DNA from: an uncultured Clostridia bacterium
GTDB lineage: Bacteria; Bacillota; Clostridia; Oscillospirales; Acutalibacteraceae
Length of the DNA stretch: 6,448 nt
NCBI GenBank assembly: GCA_937897215.1
Contig: CALCBQ010000105.1
Location: 1 to 6,448, forward strand
Reading direction: 5' to 3'
Each line of letters begins with the position of its first letter. Within the stretch, counting starts at the first letter, position 1. The translations under genes and the position numbers were made by a program. Under the pieces are notes generated by a model that saw nothing but the letters and a program-made list of their open reading frames with translations, searched no databases and was not told where the DNA came from. Shown one piece after another: positions 5,258 to 6,448 of this stretch.

Positions 5258-6448
5258 TTAGATTTTCTTTAATCTGTCAAGGTTTTTAAGGATATGTGGA
5301 ATACCCTTAAGAATAATCTTAAGACCTTTACCGAGTTTATCATCATGAATAATCATGATAAGACCTTCTGCCATTTCTGGGCTGAAAAGACCGAAACTCA
5401 TTGAGATAAAGTTCTTGATTGGAAGCTGAGTAGCAACTGCACCAGCCATTGTATCTGCACCAAGAAGTTTGATGAGAAGACGGTAAATTCTGCCACCCCA
5501 TTTGCTGTCCTGTGAGTCCTCAATTGTGTTAAGAACTGTGAATGGAGCATTCTTATCTCTTTCTGATGGTGGTAATTCTTTACCATAGATTGCCTTGAAT
5601 GCATCAGCACTTACATTCATAATGTCAGCACCGTAGTAGCAAGGAGCACTCTGCTTGTAGTCAGGAACTTCTGCCTCTACTGTTGATTCAACATTAACTG
5701 TTGTTTCAAGTTTAATATCACGGCTTGATGCACCTACAAGAATCTTGAATTCGCCACTTTCAACGTGCCAGTCGTTAATGTTTACATTGTAGTAAGCAAA
5801 TGCGCGTTTATCAAGTACGATTTCGATTTCTTTTTCTTCGCCTGCCTTTAAGAATACTTTCTTAAAGCCCTTAAGCTCTTTAACAGGACGGTAAATTGTG
5901 CTTTCAACGTCATTAACATAAAGCTGAGCAACTTCTGCACCGTCAACGTCGCCTGTATTCTTAACCTTGAATGAAACTGTAACTGTGTCAGTATCTTTAA
6001 TGTTATCTGCAGATACTTTCAAATCACTGTATTCGAATGTTGTGTATGAAAGACCAAAACCGAATGGGAATGCAACTTCCTTGTTTGCTGTATCATAATA
6101 CTTGTAACCTACATAAACGCTTTCTCTGTGTTCAACAGAAACTGTTGTGCCAGGGAAGTAATTGTAGCTTGAGTTGTCAGAAAGTGCTAATGGATATGTT
6201 TCGCTGAGTTTACCACTTGGGTTAACATCGCCGAAAAGAATATCGCAAACTGCACTACCACCAGCCTGACCTGTAAGGAACATGTTAAGAATTGCAGGAA
6301 CTTTGTCAGCCCAAGGCATTTCTACTGCTGCACCACCTGAAAGTACAACAACTGTGTTAGGGTTAACTTTAAGAACTTCTTCAACAAGAACATTGTGCAT
6401 TGGTGGGATTGAAAGGTGATGTCTGTCAGCACCCTCTGTTTCATATTC
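5258..6448 (-). CDS. Glycoside hydrolase family 3 beta-glucosidase, C-terminal part, 5' end outside window
   Basis: GH3 enzymes remove terminal beta-linked sugars, usually glucose, from oligosaccharides by a retaining mechanism. The frame is open to the window edge; 396 residues are visible of an expected 750-850. The N-terminal barrel with the nucleophile aspartate is not in view. Seen, numbering from the edge: TEGADR (4-9), which in GH3 surrounds the likely acid/base glutamate (E5); VVVLSGGAAVEMPW (33-46); GQAGGSAVCDILFGDVNPSG (60-79), the hallmark of the GH3 C-terminal sandwich; FPFGFGLSYT (127-136); and a fibronectin-III-like domain (about 146-245) with VKNTGDVDGAEVAQLYV and RPVKELKGFKKV. 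A tail of about 140 residues (255-396) follows, ending in amphipathic, lysine-rich helices. The conserved upstream sequence shows that ATG at 6400 is not the start. The gene converges on the transporter operon and is closed by the 5210-5250 hairpin. Whether the protein is secreted cannot be judged, and substrate specificity is not determined. Confidence 0.95.
   Translation of the reverse strand, partial: EYETEGADRHHLSIPPMHNVLVEEVLKVNPNTVVVLSGGAAVEMPWADKVPAILNMFLTGQAGGSAVCDILFGDVNPSGKLSETYPLALSDNSSYNYFPGTTVSVEHRESVYVGYKYYDTANKEVAFPFGFGLSYTTFEYSDLKVSADNIKDTDTVTVSFKVKNTGDVDGAEVAQLYVNDVESTIYRPVKELKGFKKVFLKAGEEKEIEIVLDKRAFAYYNVNINDWHVESGEFKILVGASSRDIKLETTVNVESTVEAEVPDYKQSAPCYYGADIMNVSADAFKAIYGKELPPSERDKNAPFTVLNTIEDSQDSKWGGRIYRLLIKLLGADTMAGAVATQLPIKNFISMSFGLFSPEMAEGLIMIIHDDKLGKGLKIILKGIPHILKNLDRLKKI

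Overview
The window looks like a chromosomal segment from a low-GC, gut-type Clostridia bacterium, probably of the Ruminococcaceae/Oscillospiraceae kind. This is inferred from AT-rich codon use with strong AGGAGG-type ribosome binding sites, a GntR/YtrA-type ABC cassette, a GH3 beta-glucosidase with a Firmicute-style C-terminal tail, and GA-rich palindromic intergenic repeats of the kind common in those genomes. No species can be named from the sequence alone.

Layout: (1) Bases 3-788 (+) are the 3' part of a GTP-dependent phosphoenolpyruvate carboxykinase gene, closed by a UUCG-loop terminator (801-828). (2) Bases 836-1075 hold a 240-bp non-coding mosaic repeat with imperfect terminal inverted repeats. 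(3) Bases 1132-1190 carry a promoter and an 11-bp dyad operator, followed by a tightly coupled three-gene operon: a YtrA-subfamily GntR regulator (1219-1590), an ABC ATPase (TTG start, 1592-2494) and an 832-residue permease (2466-4964), closed by a terminator (4976-5009). (4) Bases 5012-5201 hold a second, 190-bp copy of the mosaic repeat in opposite overall orientation. (5) A 19-bp perfect hairpin (5210-5250) terminates the convergent minus-strand GH3 beta-glucosidase gene (5258-6448), whose 5' end lies outside the window.

How the parts work together: the GntR protein probably represses its own operon through the dyad over the transcription start. The ATPase and permease would form one membrane transporter, probably an exporter or a cell-envelope stress module, with a large outward-facing C-terminal domain. 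PEPCK (gluconeogenic or anaplerotic carbon flow) and the beta-glucosidase (oligosaccharide breakdown) are separate metabolic units, each insulated by its own terminator.

The genes belong to known families. The least ordinary feature is the pair of modular repeats that bracket the transporter operon. Their end sequences are inverted relative to each other, but their internal GA-rich modules keep the same strand orientation and swap order. I found no evidence for a wholly new system such as CRISPR, a retron, a toxin-antitoxin pair or a defence island.
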